DNA of 64,000 bases from DASCNA01 sp036011305. Its GTDB lineage: Bacteria; Verrucomicrobiota; Lentisphaeria; Victivallales; GWF2-38-69. Under the pieces are notes generated by a model. That model ran no database searches, was not told the DNA's origin, and saw only the letters and a program-made list of their open reading frames with translations. Of the stretch, positions 16,809 through 26,372 are shown in pieces (position 1 is the first letter of the stretch; each line of letters opens with the position of its first letter). Location: assembly GCA_036011305.1 (NCBI GenBank), contig DASCNA010000066.1, positions 1 to 64,000 on the forward strand, in the 5' to 3' direction. The position numbers and the translations under genes were made by a program.

Positions 16809-18407
16809 GTGTTTAATACAAAAAATCTTTATGATCAGTTATTAGATGAACTAAAGGTAAAGAGACCGGTTTATACTCGTCTTGTCAGAGAATTTTCAGA
16901 GATGAGTTTAGAAGAGTATATTTCTACATTCAGAACTTGTTCAAATATTACTGAGCAAGAAAATGTAATCCAGAGTAAATCAGATTTTGTAAATATATCC
17001 TCCTTATATGCACAAAAATTATATGGTACACAAACTGCAGATAAACTGAAAAAAAGATTGGAGAATTTTGATTGCATTTTTACCGCAAATCATACAAGTG
17101 CAAACTTGGACCATATAAGTATGCAGGGAACAATTGCTTTTGCCCTGGGAGAAAAAAACGAAGATGTAATTCCAAACTATACTTTTGGTAATGTTTCACT
17201 GAATAATTCAACATTTCCAAGAGGATTGATTACAGGTGATGGGGTTAGAATTCCTATATTTCCTGATTCTCTTAAAAACAGTATGGTTTATTGTACAGCT
17301 CCTTTTAAATATAGTGATCTAGTAAAACTACTGAATAAAGCAGAAAAACTTTTACAAAATAGAAAACTTTCTCATAAAAAATATCAAGTTATACTGAAAG
17401 TCATTAACGAAATTTATAATAATGAAGAAATCTTAAATTTAGATTCATGCTCTGAGCAGTTGAATGTTATTAACAGTAAGCTGTGGCAGCTTTTATTTCA
17501 GAACTGTACAGACGGGTATAGACTTTCTGATACAGTAAACCTTGAAATAGAACCTATTGCAGTAGAATTGATTGAACAGGATCTCAATAATTATTCAAGT
17601 CTCTTATATAAAATATTATTTGATACTGAACTAAGAGAGAATCTGTTAAATAAGCTCAGCGGGAAATATGGATGCTGGGATGTCAGGAAATTGAATGAGC
17701 TGAACTATTCACTATCCGAACTGGACCATATTCTTTCAGAACCAGAAAAAAAACTGAAATATAAAGAGGATAGAGCCAGATTAAAAGGAGGGTGCGGGAC
17801 TGTTTTTTTCTGGGGAATTGATAGTAAAGGAAGGAGAGTACCTTTAATTTTAGCCAGTGAAAATGGCACTTTGTTTTTAACTGGAATCACAGATTCAAAG
17901 GATAAATTTACAATTAAATATGATTCGGATTCTATTATAAATGCTCTCAAAAGAAAGAAATTATTACCAGGCTTGTTTACTGTTTTTCTTGAAATAGCTT
18001 TTGTTCGAAACCTTGCCTGTTGTGGAGGGTTCATGCAGGTGGATTATTTAACTGTTATGCGTGACATGCTGTCTGAAGCATTACTTGAAACAGGGCATAA
18101 CAGGTGGGGTAAAATTATAAAAAAGATTAAAACCGATTATTTATGTACAGGTTTTGAATTTATTTTCAATAAAGCTGATGATGGTAATTATTTTCCATCC
18201 GGCACTTTTGAGATTCTTGAGAAAAATGGTTTTGACGACATTGCAATTGAGAAAATTAAGAAAGTTACTGTCAGAGAAGCGAATTTGTTTGGGATGAATT
18301 ATATTTATAATGCAGTTTTTAGATATAACGAGCAGAAAGAGCATTTGAAAAATCTTGATATAATATCCATTTTCTCAGATGAATTGAAAAAAACGCTAAT
18401 ACTGTAG
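16809..18407 (+). CDS. Conserved-looking protein of unknown function in the epimerase operon
   Basis: Not recognised. The 532-residue product starts at a GTG; there is no in-frame ATG and no good ribosome site nearby. It has no signal peptide or membrane helix. Distinctive parts are CIFTANHTSANLDHISMQG near 90-108, FGNVSLNNSTFPRGLITGDG near 122, a central charged helical region (roughly 165-320), and KGGCGTVFFWGIDSKGRRVP near 330. The His/Asp-rich first segment and the glycine-rich middle look enzymatic. It ends 28 bases before a dipeptide epimerase and lies upstream of a D-aminoacylase, so it probably belongs to the same peptide or amino-acid pathway. That assignment is inference from position only. 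Confidence 0.8.
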   Translation: MFNTKNLYDQLLDELKVKRPVYTRLVREFSEMSLEEYISTFRTCSNITEQENVIQSKSDFVNISSLYAQKLYGTQTADKLKKRLENFDCIFTANHTSANLDHISMQGTIAFALGEKNEDVIPNYTFGNVSLNNSTFPRGLITGDGVRIPIFPDSLKNSMVYCTAPFKYSDLVKLLNKAEKLLQNRKLSHKKYQVILKVINEIYNNEEILNLDSCSEQLNVINSKLWQLLFQNCTDGYRLSDTVNLEIEPIAVELIEQDLNNYSSLLYKILFDTELRENLLNKLSGKYGCWDVRKLNELNYSLSELDHILSEPEKKLKYKEDRARLKGGCGTVFFWGIDSKGRRVPLILASENGTLFLTGITDSKDKFTIKYDSDSIINALKRKKLLPGLFTVFLEIAFVRNLACCGGFMQVDYLTVMRDMLSEALLETGHNRWGKIIKKIKTDYLCTGFEFIFNKADDGNYFPSGTFEILEKNGFDDIAIEKIKKVTVREANLFGMNYIYNAVFRYNEQKEHLKNLDIISIFSDELKKTLIL

Positions 18408-18434
18408 CTTTTAATTATATGAGGTGGATTGATT

Positions 18435-19553
18435 ATGATTACTGTAAATGGATATGTATACGAATATAAACTGGAAACCCCGCTGTCCATATCATTTTAT
18501 ACATGGTATTATAGAGAAAATGTTATAGTAGAATTGAAATATAAAAATTTTATTGGCCTCGGAGAAGCTGCACCTTTCAAAGGAATTACCGGAGATGATC
18601 AGAAAGATGTGATCAGAGAGCTGAAGAATCTGAAGCAGATTGAAGTTGATCCTATTCATTCGACATTGTCCGATTTCCATTCTATACTTGAAAAGCAATG
18701 TATAAAATCCACAACACTAAAAGCTGCATTGGATTTCGCTTTCCATGATTTGAAAGGTAGAGTTCTTAAAATACCAAGTTATAAATTTTACAGGGGATCA
18801 TTCAGGGAAATTCCCAATTCCGTCACAATATTTTTACAAAATTCAGTTGAGTCTACTGTGCAGGAAGCTAATAGAATTATGTCGAAACATCCCCATTTGA
18901 ATACTGTTAAGATAAAATTAAAAGGGGATGGAGACATAGAAAGATGTTCTGCTGTTAAAAACTGTTTTGATAAAAATGTCACATATGTTCTGGATGCAAA
19001 CCAGGGTTTTTCCAAACCCGATGAAGCTGTAAAAACTCTTAATGAAATTTGCTGTACTCTTGGAAATGTTATGCTGATTGAAGAACCGTGCGATAAAGGT
19101 GATCTGGATAAACTAAAATATGTGAAAGAGCACATCAGTAATTCTTTAATTTTTGCAGATGAATCAGCTGTTGATATTAATGATGTAAAAAAAATAATAC
19201 AACATAATGCTGCTCATGGAATTAATATAAAACTGCAGAAAACTGCCGGTATCTGGCCTGCTAAACAGATTGCGAATTTATGTAGAAAAGCCGGTCTGAA
19301 GATTATGGTAGGTTCAATGCTGGATTGTTATATCGCTTCTGCTGCGAGTATTCATTTTGCTGTTTCTACAGAAAACGTTATCTTAAGCGATATTGATATG
19401 GATTTGGATTTACAGGATCATATTGTAGATAAATTGGAATTTGTAAATGGCTGTAGGATTCCTAATTCTGATTATGGACTAGGTGTAGAACTGGATAGTT
19501 TGAAATTAAATAATCTTATTAAAAGTGGCGTTATTAAGTATTCTGAAGTTTAA
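18435..19553 (+). CDS. Dipeptide epimerase (enolase superfamily, L-Ala-D/L-Glu epimerase-like)
   Basis: A 372-residue member of the muconate-lactonizing subgroup. The catalytic pattern is intact: KIKLKGD near 160 (KxK base), metal ligands in VLDANQGF near 187, LIEEPCD near 218 and FADESAVD near 240, and the opposite lysine in NIKLQKT near 265. These match dipeptide epimerases, which invert the alpha-carbon of residues such as Glu in Ala-Glu from peptidoglycan. The ATG at 18435 follows GAGGTGG by 7 bases. The downstream D-aminoacylase supports a role in handling D-amino-acid peptides. The exact dipeptide specificity cannot be read. Confidence 0.9.
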   Translation: MITVNGYVYEYKLETPLSISFYTWYYRENVIVELKYKNFIGLGEAAPFKGITGDDQKDVIRELKNLKQIEVDPIHSTLSDFHSILEKQCIKSTTLKAALDFAFHDLKGRVLKIPSYKFYRGSFREIPNSVTIFLQNSVESTVQEANRIMSKHPHLNTVKIKLKGDGDIERCSAVKNCFDKNVTYVLDANQGFSKPDEAVKTLNEICCTLGNVMLIEEPCDKGDLDKLKYVKEHISNSLIFADESAVDINDVKKIIQHNAAHGINIKLQKTAGIWPAKQIANLCRKAGLKIMVGSMLDCYIASAASIHFAVSTENVILSDIDMDLDLQDHIVDKLEFVNGCRIPNSDYGLGVELDSLKLNNLIKSGVIKYSEV

Positions 19554-19571
19554 GATAATTGGAGTTTGAAT

Positions 19572-21083
19572 ATGACTGAAGTAAAAGGCAAAAAAAATAG
19601 AGTAGATAAAGCTATGTATGATACTATTATTTATAATATATCAGTCTATAACGGAACAGGCGGAAAACCTTTTATTGCAGATATAGGCATTAAAGGAAAA
19701 TTTATTGCAGCAATCGGAACTTTGGACAAAAAAGCTAATTCATTAATTGATGGGAGTGGACTGGCTATTTCTCCGGGTTTTATTGATATTCACACACATG
19801 ATGAATATGCCGCAATTCAAAATCCGGATATGAGCTTCAAAATTATGCAAGGCGTTACAAGTTCAATTGTAGGTAATTGCGGTTTTAGTGTTGCTCCATA
19901 TAAAACAGCTATGAAAGATTCTATTATTAGCAGAGATGATGATATTGTGCAATGGGATGGACATAAAGGGTATCTTCAATATTTGACGGACAATCCTACA
20001 AGTATAAATATAGGTTTGCTGGCTGGGCATAACACTTTTCACTCTGCTGTTGTAGGAAATGATAAAAGAAACCAGCCGGCTGGAAATGATATAATGAAAA
20101 TGCAGTCATATTTGAGAGAAGGGCTTGAAGCGGGAGCTGTAGGCCTTTCCGCCGGACTATTTTATATTCCCGGATGTTACAGCAGAACTGAAGAAATTAT
20201 TTCATTATTAAAGATATGTATAAATACAAATGCTGTTTTTACTATCCATATGAGAAATGAAGACGATGACCTTATAAATGCTATTAAAGAAGCTGTCAGA
20301 ATAGCGGAAGAAAGTGAAGTAGCGATGGAGATTTCACATTTTAAAGCGTGCGGAAAGAAAAACTGGGGCAAAGCAGATGAAGCTTTGGGGCTTATTCACA
20401 ATGCAGTTGCCGGCGGACTGAATATTACTGTCGATCAATATCCGTATTCATCAGGTTCAACCTCATTGAAGGAGATTGCCAGAAGTGGTGCTTTTGCTGG
20501 AAAAGGTATGGATTTGCATTATTCACAGGCTATTATATCCTCTTCTAAAATTTATCCTGACAGTTTAGGTATGGATATTGAATCTATAGCAGAAAAATAT
20601 AAAATAACTCCAAAAAAAGCTCTTAACAATTTAATTGAGACAGATGATCCGGTTGCCACTTTTCTGAATACTATGGGAGAGGAGGATATTAGAAAAATCA
20701 TGTCTGATCCCTTAACTATTATCGCTTCTGACGGTATTCCCGTAAAAGGAAATCCTCACCCAAGACTTTACGGTACTTTTCCAAGGTCATTAAGTTATTA
20801 TGCAAGAGATGAAAAGGTTTTGACTATGGAAACTGCTATTCATAAAATGACTGAAAAACCTGCTAAAAAATTTAATCTTAAATGCAGAGGCCTTATAAAA
20901 GAAAACAACTATGCCGACTTAGTTATTTTTGATAAAAATAAAATAGCTGCAGAACCTGATTATCATAATTCCAGGCAATATCCAAAAGGTATTATTGATG
21001 TTTTTGTAAATGGTACAAGAGTTGTAAAAAATGGCAAACATACTTCTGCCAGAGCAGGACAAATATTATTGCGCGAAGATTAA
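19572..21083 (+). CDS. N-acyl-D-amino-acid deacylase (D-aminoacylase)
   Basis: A 503-residue amidohydrolase-superfamily enzyme predicted to release D-amino acids from N-acyl derivatives. Zinc ligands are in FIDIHTHDEY near 75. SIVGNCGFSVAP supplies the Cys ligand region typical of this family. FTIHMRNEDD and EISHFKACGKKNWGK carry later His ligands, and IIASDGIPVKGNPHPR carries the catalytic Asp. The ATG at 19572 has TTGGAG 8 bases upstream. It starts 18 bases after the epimerase, so the two are cotranscribed. Together they suggest use of D-amino-acid-containing peptides or N-acyl compounds. There is no signal peptide, so it acts in the cytoplasm. Confidence 0.93.
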   Translation: MTEVKGKKNRVDKAMYDTIIYNISVYNGTGGKPFIADIGIKGKFIAAIGTLDKKANSLIDGSGLAISPGFIDIHTHDEYAAIQNPDMSFKIMQGVTSSIVGNCGFSVAPYKTAMKDSIISRDDDIVQWDGHKGYLQYLTDNPTSINIGLLAGHNTFHSAVVGNDKRNQPAGNDIMKMQSYLREGLEAGAVGLSAGLFYIPGCYSRTEEIISLLKICINTNAVFTIHMRNEDDDLINAIKEAVRIAEESEVAMEISHFKACGKKNWGKADEALGLIHNAVAGGLNITVDQYPYSSGSTSLKEIARSGAFAGKGMDLHYSQAIISSSKIYPDSLGMDIESIAEKYKITPKKALNNLIETDDPVATFLNTMGEEDIRKIMSDPLTIIASDGIPVKGNPHPRLYGTFPRSLSYYARDEKVLTMETAIHKMTEKPAKKFNLKCRGLIKENNYADLVIFDKNKIAAEPDYHNSRQYPKGIIDVFVNGTRVVKNGKHTSARAGQILLRED

Positions 21084-21244
21084 TTGGTGGATAAAAGATT
21101 AACAACTCGTATTGAATGTGAAAATAGATTGATAAAATTCTGAGGTATTTATGAATTTGCTGGAATTTTATGTTTTTCAGGTGACATGATAACTAAATAT
21201 AAAGTGAGTTTTGATAGAAGAATAGAAAGAGGGGGATATTGTTA

Positions 21245-21481
21245 TTATTCATAACACTGGAGCTTATAATTTCCATTTTTTTCATCTAATACCAACTCTT
21301 TTCCGCGTCCAGCCAGAGTAATGGTAAAGTCATATAGAGAAATTATAACTATGAAATATCGTGATTCATATGGTGGGATTATAGCTGCAAATTGAGACAA
21401 AATATTTTGTCTGTAGGTTGTTAATATTGTCTGATTGCAGTCATTCGTTGTATATAGGAAGGATATTATTAAACTACACTC
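21245..21481 (-). pseudogene. Possible decayed gene fragment
   Basis: A minus-strand frame stays open for 78 codons before its stop, and no ATG occurs in it. The C-terminal part reads like real protein (for example TLAGRGKELVLDEKNGNYKL, preceded by FAAIIPPYESRYFIVIISL). An in-frame TAA lies just upstream. It may be the surviving 3' end of a lost gene. I do not recognise the family. The rest of the 21084-21581 interval holds only the promoter listed separately. Confidence 0.3.
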
Positions 21482-21491
21482 TTATAGCTTG

Positions 21492-21520
21492 TTGATTATA
21501 AAAAATAATTTTGTTATAAT
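21492..21520 (+). promoter_or_regulatory. Sigma-70-type promoter for the lipoprotein gene
   Basis: TTGATT at 21492 and a consensus TATAAT at 21515 are separated by 17 bases, about 60 bases before the lipoprotein start codon. Confidence 0.6.
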
Positions 21521-21581
21521 GATGGTATATGATTTCATTTGAATAACTATACATAATTCAATTTTATTGGAGCCTTAAATT

Positions 21582-22094
21582 ATGTCGAAATTAATAAAAA
21601 CATTTTTTTTACTTTTAACATTATTTCTTATAGGGTGCAGCAGTACTCCTCCCCAGCTCTCGTATGTAAGTAAAATAAAAATAAAACCTGCTGTAAAAAA
21701 AGATCAGTATTATATGCATTTAAAGGTTACCAAGGTAGATTATGAGGAGGGCGAGGTGGTTTTCTTAGCTCCTAAAATGCTTATAGTAAAAGGCGAACCT
21801 GTAGAAATATTGTCTGGCGAAATCATAAAATTAAAATGCAATGTCTTAGTTACAGACAAATTAGGTGTAGCAGAAGCTAAAGCTGAAGTACGTATTGATA
21901 ATTACCAAACCTTTAAAACATGGAATTTTACTCAGACTTTACTGCTTAATAAAAAAATAGAAGAAGAAGTAACTTTACAGGAAATGAAACAAAACAAAGA
22001 GATTAAAAAAATCGAGGATAAAACTATACGCAAAGAAATGGCTAAAAAAGAGCAATTGAAAACTAAGGGCAAATCTAAAAAAACCGGCAGATAA
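21582..22094 (+). CDS. Small lipoprotein with basic C-terminal tail
   Basis: A 170-residue exported protein. The signal sequence ends with the lipobox LIGC, giving a lipid-anchored Cys19 followed by SSTPPQ. The middle (about 30-130) alternates strand-like segments. The last 35 residues are a Lys-rich, probably helical tail. It has its own promoter and terminator and so is monocistronic. GGAG lies 9-12 bases before the ATG. The function is unknown; a periplasmic structural or envelope-binding role would fit the charged tail, but nothing more can be read. Confidence 0.8.
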   Translation: MSKLIKTFFLLLTLFLIGCSSTPPQLSYVSKIKIKPAVKKDQYYMHLKVTKVDYEEGEVVFLAPKMLIVKGEPVEILSGEIIKLKCNVLVTDKLGVAEAKAEVRIDNYQTFKTWNFTQTLLLNKKIEEEVTLQEMKQNKEIKKIEDKTIRKEMAKKEQLKTKGKSKKTGR

Positions 22095-22114
22095 TTACAT
22101 CTCATATAAATTTT

Positions 22115-22140
22115 AAAAGTGACTTTTTAAGTCGCTTTTT
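22115..22140 (+). terminator. Intrinsic terminator of the lipoprotein gene
   Basis: An 11-bp stem AAAAGTGACTT / AAGTCGCTTTT (one wobble) with a TTT loop ends in a T-run 20 bases after the stop codon. Confidence 0.85.
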
Positions 22141-22232
22141 CTGTTTTTGTATTGGTTCTGATTATTCTGCGCATATAGTATGAAAAATGAAAAAATATTA
22201 TATATTTGTATTTTAATGAACGAGATTCCAAT

Positions 22233-23090
22233 ATGAAGACAGAAGTATTAATTGACGGTTTAGTGTTCCCGGAATGCCCCAGATGGCATAATAACAGATT
22301 GTGGTTTTCAAATATTTTTGCAGATCAGATTTTGTCATGTAATATGAGTGGTGATTTGAAAGTTGAATTTTCAGTGCCTTCTATTGGCATTGACTGGCTT
22401 CCTGATGGTCGGTTGGTATATGTAGAAAATAACAAAAATAAACCATCTATTATGATCAAGGATGAGAGCAGTTTCTGCAAACTCACCGAATTAACCAATA
22501 TAAGTCCATATCTTTTTAATGATATGGTAATTAGTAAAGAAGGAAATATTTATACGGGAAATACTGGCTGTAAAATGGACAGTCCAGAAAATATTCCATC
22601 TGAAGTTAATGCACCAATTGCGATTATTAACGAAAAAGGAGAAGGGAGTATTGCCGCTGAAAATTTAAATTTTCCAAATGGAATGATCATTACTCCTGAT
22701 ACTAAAAAGTTGATAGTTGCTGAAACTTTTGCATCAAAATTAAGCATATTTGATATTTTAGATAATGGTGAGCTGGAAAACAAAGAGATTTTTGCTGAAT
22801 TAGATGACAAATATCATCCTGACGGTATTTGTTTAGATAGTGAAGGTGCTGTGTGGGTAGCTACAAATCATGATTGTATTAGGGTAGAAAAGGGAGGGAA
22901 TATCACTCACTGTATCGAAACTGTCGGCGCTTGTCCTCTTGCCTGTATGCTTGGTGGAGAAGATAGAAAAACACTATTCATATGCACTATAGACCAATTA
23001 TCTCTTGATGTTGATTTATTGAATGAATTAAAAACCGGAAGAATTGAGATAGTGAATATTGATACGGCGTCAGGTACAGGTATGCCATAG
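22233..23090 (+). CDS. SMP-30/gluconolactonase/LRE-like lactone hydrolase
   Basis: A 285-residue six-bladed beta-propeller of the SMP-30 family, which hydrolyses sugar lactones using a divalent metal. The first blade shows GLVFPECPRWHNNRLWFSNI with the metal-ligand Glu. The other family signatures are LFNDMVISKEGNIYTGNTG (Asn/Asp ligands), NFPNGMIITPDTKKLIVAET and YHPDGICLDSEGAVWVA. The ATG at 22233 is chosen by alignment to the family's beginning; its ribosome site is weak. There is no signal peptide. It sits alone, so the lactone is unknown. A sugar-acid lactone would fit the nearby FAH and rhamnose functions. Confidence 0.9.
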   Translation: MKTEVLIDGLVFPECPRWHNNRLWFSNIFADQILSCNMSGDLKVEFSVPSIGIDWLPDGRLVYVENNKNKPSIMIKDESSFCKLTELTNISPYLFNDMVISKEGNIYTGNTGCKMDSPENIPSEVNAPIAIINEKGEGSIAAENLNFPNGMIITPDTKKLIVAETFASKLSIFDILDNGELENKEIFAELDDKYHPDGICLDSEGAVWVATNHDCIRVEKGGNITHCIETVGACPLACMLGGEDRKTLFICTIDQLSLDVDLLNELKTGRIEIVNIDTASGTGMP

Positions 23091-23848
23091 ATATGACACA
23101 ATAGAAACTATTCTTAAATCCTTATTTGCAGGACTGTAAGCGAGTTTATAATCAGGGTTATAGTATCAATTCATATTTTACAGTCTCCAAACCAACTTTC
23201 ATACTGATCCTATAGGCTGATAGTGCATGCCTTAAATAAACCTATTTTACGGGCAAAATAATAGGTCAGAGCATAACTGTTTACAGCTGTAAGTCTTCTA
23301 ATAAAAACGGCATCATATTCATATTCGACAAATTGTTCAATTACTACTTTAAGTAGTTATTCCTTATAATAAGAATTCTTTATTTTTACCATTATACAGG
23401 AACTCTAATTATACCTTTCCATTTAATAAATTTAGTAAATAATGTTATTACGCAGTGGGGACTGACTTCTCAGTCAGCTGATCACGTTATTTCTCATATT
23501 TAATCTGAAATTTTAATATGCAATAATGATGCTCATATTAACGGTTCGGAATGAAACCTTGCCCCCCATTAGTTTGTAATAATAAATAGTTAGACGGATT
23601 GGTATTAATTATCAATTAGCTAGTGTGAGGAAAATAAGGCAATAGGTTATGCTGTCATAATTATAAATTACAATCTTACATAATATCATTTTTGAAGAAA
23701 ACATTAAATTCTTATTTCTAGTAATAAATACAAAAAGAATAATAATAACGTATAAAAATCAAGCATATGCATAAAAAAACAATATAAATGCTTGATATAT
23801 TAAAGCTATTGTTGTACATTAGTTATTATTAAATAAAGGAGAGAACAA
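23091..23848. other. Long intergenic region with a possible gene scrap
   Basis: No intact gene is seen. On the minus strand, 23210-23356 stays open for 49 codons with protein-like composition (FVEYEYDAVFIRRLTAVNSY) but has no start codon and is closed by stops on both sides, so it may be a decayed fragment. A small hairpin GACTGA-CTTC-TCAGTC lies at 23460-23475. Near the right end an inverted repeat TCAAGCAT (23759) / ATGCTTGA (23788) precedes the efflux operon and could be an operator. Confidence 0.35.
23792..23801 (+). promoter_or_regulatory. TTGATATATT element upstream of the first efflux operon
   Basis: TTGATATATT overlaps the right arm of the TCAAGCAT/ATGCTTGA inverted repeat, 48 bases before the adaptor start codon. 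The same 10-mer occurs twice upstream of the paralogous operon at 40399, so it may be part of a TetR-type operator. The A+T content makes chance matches possible. Confidence 0.35.
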
Positions 23849-24832
23849 ATGAACGCTTTAAGGATTATAAAAAACAAGAAATTCTGGATTGGGGTTGCTA
23901 TTATGTTAATAGTATCTATCGGTTGCTTAGGGTATTATATATATGCTGCCTACTATCCGTCAACCGACGACGCATATATAAAAGCAAATATTGTAGGAAT
24001 TTCTCCGTATGTAAGCGGGAAAATTGATAAAGTTTATGTAGTTGACAATGAATTTGTTAAAAAAGGAACACTGCTTGTAAAAATAGAGCAGAAACCATAT
24101 AAGTTGGCTGTAAATAAAGCTGAAGCCGATGTGAATCAGGCAAAACAGGATGTCAAATTATCTAAGACTAAAGTCCAAGTTGCTTTAAGTAATTATCAGG
24201 AATGTAAAGCAAAAATGACTTTTGCCTCACAAACATATAGACGCTATAAATTACTAAACAAAACAAAAGCTGTTTCGGATCAGCTGACAGACCAGGCATA
24301 TGCAGATTATAAAATAACCAAATCTCAAAGTTATAAAGCTGTTTCTTTGTTGGAGGAGGCGAAGGAAGGTATAAAAGTAGCCGAAAGCGAATTAAAAGAA
24401 GCAAATAGTGAACATGAGAATGCTAATTTTAATTTAACCCAAACAACAATTTATGCGCCGTCAGACGGATATGTAAGTAATTTCAATATTAATCACGGTG
24501 AATATGTATCAACAGGTGAAAAACTATTTGCTTTTATAGATTCAAAAGCATGGTGGGTAAGAGCTGAATTTAAAGAAACAGATATGAAAAGGATCCATCC
24601 TGGACAGAAAGTGAAAGTTCATGTTGATATGTATAATGAAGATATAACTGGTACTGTTGAAAGTTTAGGGTACGGCAGTGGAGTTACATTTTCACTTCTT
24701 CCTCCTGAAAATGGAACAGGTAACTGGGTAAAAGTAACACAGAGATTTCCCATAAGAATCAAAATAAACAATCCCAAAAACAATTTGAGGGTTGGTTCAA
24801 GTGTCGAAGTTACAGTTGATACAGTATCTTGA
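23849..24832 (+). CDS. HlyD/EmrA-type efflux membrane fusion protein
   Basis: A 327-residue periplasmic adaptor for an MFS multidrug exporter. One N-terminal membrane helix (about 12-33) is followed by the family motif STDDAYIKA. The split lipoyl-like domain (VEVxDNEFVKKGTLLVKI-type segment and IYAPSDGYVSNF) flanks a coiled-coil hairpin at about 85-190. A beta-barrel domain ends the protein (WVRAEFKETD, GTGNWVKVTQRFPI). AAAGGAGAG precedes the ATG. It is first in an adaptor-transporter-TetR operon. The paralogue at 39410-40399 has the same plan. The substrate is unknown. Confidence 0.93.
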   Translation: MNALRIIKNKKFWIGVAIMLIVSIGCLGYYIYAAYYPSTDDAYIKANIVGISPYVSGKIDKVYVVDNEFVKKGTLLVKIEQKPYKLAVNKAEADVNQAKQDVKLSKTKVQVALSNYQECKAKMTFASQTYRRYKLLNKTKAVSDQLTDQAYADYKITKSQSYKAVSLLEEAKEGIKVAESELKEANSEHENANFNLTQTTIYAPSDGYVSNFNINHGEYVSTGEKLFAFIDSKAWWVRAEFKETDMKRIHPGQKVKVHVDMYNEDITGTVESLGYGSGVTFSLLPPENGTGNWVKVTQRFPIRIKINNPKNNLRVGSSVEVTVDTVS

Positions 24833-24857
24833 AAAATAGTTTATTTGGAGGTGTATC

Positions 24858-26354
24858 ATGAATAATTTCTGGTTCCAGAGAAAATCAATTACAGCAGTAG
24901 CATTAAGTATATTAACATTAACTACAATTATTGATATAACGATAGTAAGCGTAGGACTCCCGCATATAATGGGAACAATAGGGGCCAATACATCCCAAGC
25001 TTCATGGATTATTTCAGGATATGTAATTTCAGCAGCGATATGTATGCCGCTGAGCGGAATGATAGCAAAACTTATCGGGAGAAAAAGAGCTATCTTAATA
25101 TGCTGCGCTATTTTTGCAGTAACTTCTATTTTATGTGGACAGTCAACTTCATTGAACGAAATTGTTCTTTTTAGAATACTTCAGGGAATTGGAGGAGCTT
25201 TTATACCATCTTTAACTATGGGATATATAATAGGAGGCTTTAATAACGAAGAAAGGCCCAGAGTATTAACTCTTTATACTATGATGGTAGTTGCAGGTCC
25301 CATTTTAGGCCCTATCATGGGTGGATTTATTACTCAGCACATGGGGTGGGGATGGATATTTTATGTAAATGTTCCTATATGTTTGATATGCTTCATTATT
25401 CTTATGAGAAATATGGAAGAAAGTAAAATTGAATCTCTTAAAGTTGACTTCATCAGTTTTTTCTTACTATGTATTTCAATTGGTCTTATTGAATACTTTG
25501 TAAATGCAGGAAACTTAAATGACTGGTTTTCCTCAAAGGCCGTTACTCTCTCATTAATATTCGGAATATTATTCATGATATTCTTTATATGGAGGGCTGT
25601 TCTTGGTAAATCAATTATTGATTTCAGAATTTTTAAATATAAAAACTATGTTATTTCATGCTTTATTTTAACGATTTATATGTGTATTGCATATTCTATT
25701 TTAGCTTATTTTCCGCTTTTTTTGGAAAATTCATTTAAATACCCGGTTGAAACTACCGGCTTCGTTGTAGCTCCAAGAGGTATTGCTGCAATTATTATAA
25801 CTCCATTTTTGAGTAAACTGTGCAAAAAAATTGATGCCAAAATTTTAGTAATTTTAGGTATGATGTGTTTTTGTTTAGCAAGTTATATTATGGCAGGTAT
25901 AAGTCCTCAAGCCGATTTTATCTATCTGCTTCCTCCAATTATGCTTCAAGGGGCAGCATTTGCATTTTTCTTTATGCCTCTAATGATGCTGGCATATTAT
26001 AAGTTTCCAAAAGAACTGTCCAACACAGCAGGAGGAGTTTTCAGCTTTTTTCAAATGATAGGGGGATCTTTTGGTATAGCCGTCGGTGCTATTATTCTTT
26101 CTCATATGGAACAGGTTCACTGGAATTCATTGGTAAGACATATAAGTCCTTATAATAGCTCTTTCAGCTACTGGACAGATAGAATAGGACAAAATATAAC
26201 TGAGAATAGTAAAATTCATTTAGCATTTTTAGAAATATCTAAACTTTCAATTTTTAACAGTTATCTGAACTTATTCTATTTCTCTGTCGTCGCATGTATC
26301 ATGATTGCTGTAGTAGTGTTGTTCCTTAATAAGATTAAAAAAGTAACTGCATAG
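24858..26354 (+). CDS. DHA2-family (EmrB/QacA type) MFS drug exporter
   Basis: A 498-residue inner-membrane proton antiporter with about 14 predicted helices, the DHA2 count. Motifs seen are TIIDITIVSVGLPHI in helix 1, QASWIISGYVIS, the motif-A-like GMIAKLIGRKRAI, FRILQGIGGAF and the motif C GPILGPIMGGFITQ. It pairs with the adaptor 25 bases upstream to form an EmrAB-like trans-envelope pump and is followed 18 bases later by a TetR regulator. GGAGG lies before the ATG. No outer-membrane TolC partner is encoded nearby. Confidence 0.95.
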   Translation: MNNFWFQRKSITAVALSILTLTTIIDITIVSVGLPHIMGTIGANTSQASWIISGYVISAAICMPLSGMIAKLIGRKRAILICCAIFAVTSILCGQSTSLNEIVLFRILQGIGGAFIPSLTMGYIIGGFNNEERPRVLTLYTMMVVAGPILGPIMGGFITQHMGWGWIFYVNVPICLICFIILMRNMEESKIESLKVDFISFFLLCISIGLIEYFVNAGNLNDWFSSKAVTLSLIFGILFMIFFIWRAVLGKSIIDFRIFKYKNYVISCFILTIYMCIAYSILAYFPLFLENSFKYPVETTGFVVAPRGIAAIIITPFLSKLCKKIDAKILVILGMMCFCLASYIMAGISPQADFIYLLPPIMLQGAAFAFFFMPLMMLAYYKFPKELSNTAGGVFSFFQMIGGSFGIAVGAIILSHMEQVHWNSLVRHISPYNSSFSYWTDRIGQNITENSKIHLAFLEISKLSIFNSYLNLFYFSVVACIMIAVVVLFLNKIKKVTA

Positions 26355-26372
26355 ATGAGGGGTAGATAGAAA

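Noticed and set aside
23460..23475. GACTGA-CTTC-TCAGTC hairpin as a structured RNA
   Set aside because: A six-pair stem alone, with no surrounding conserved-looking elements and no T-run.
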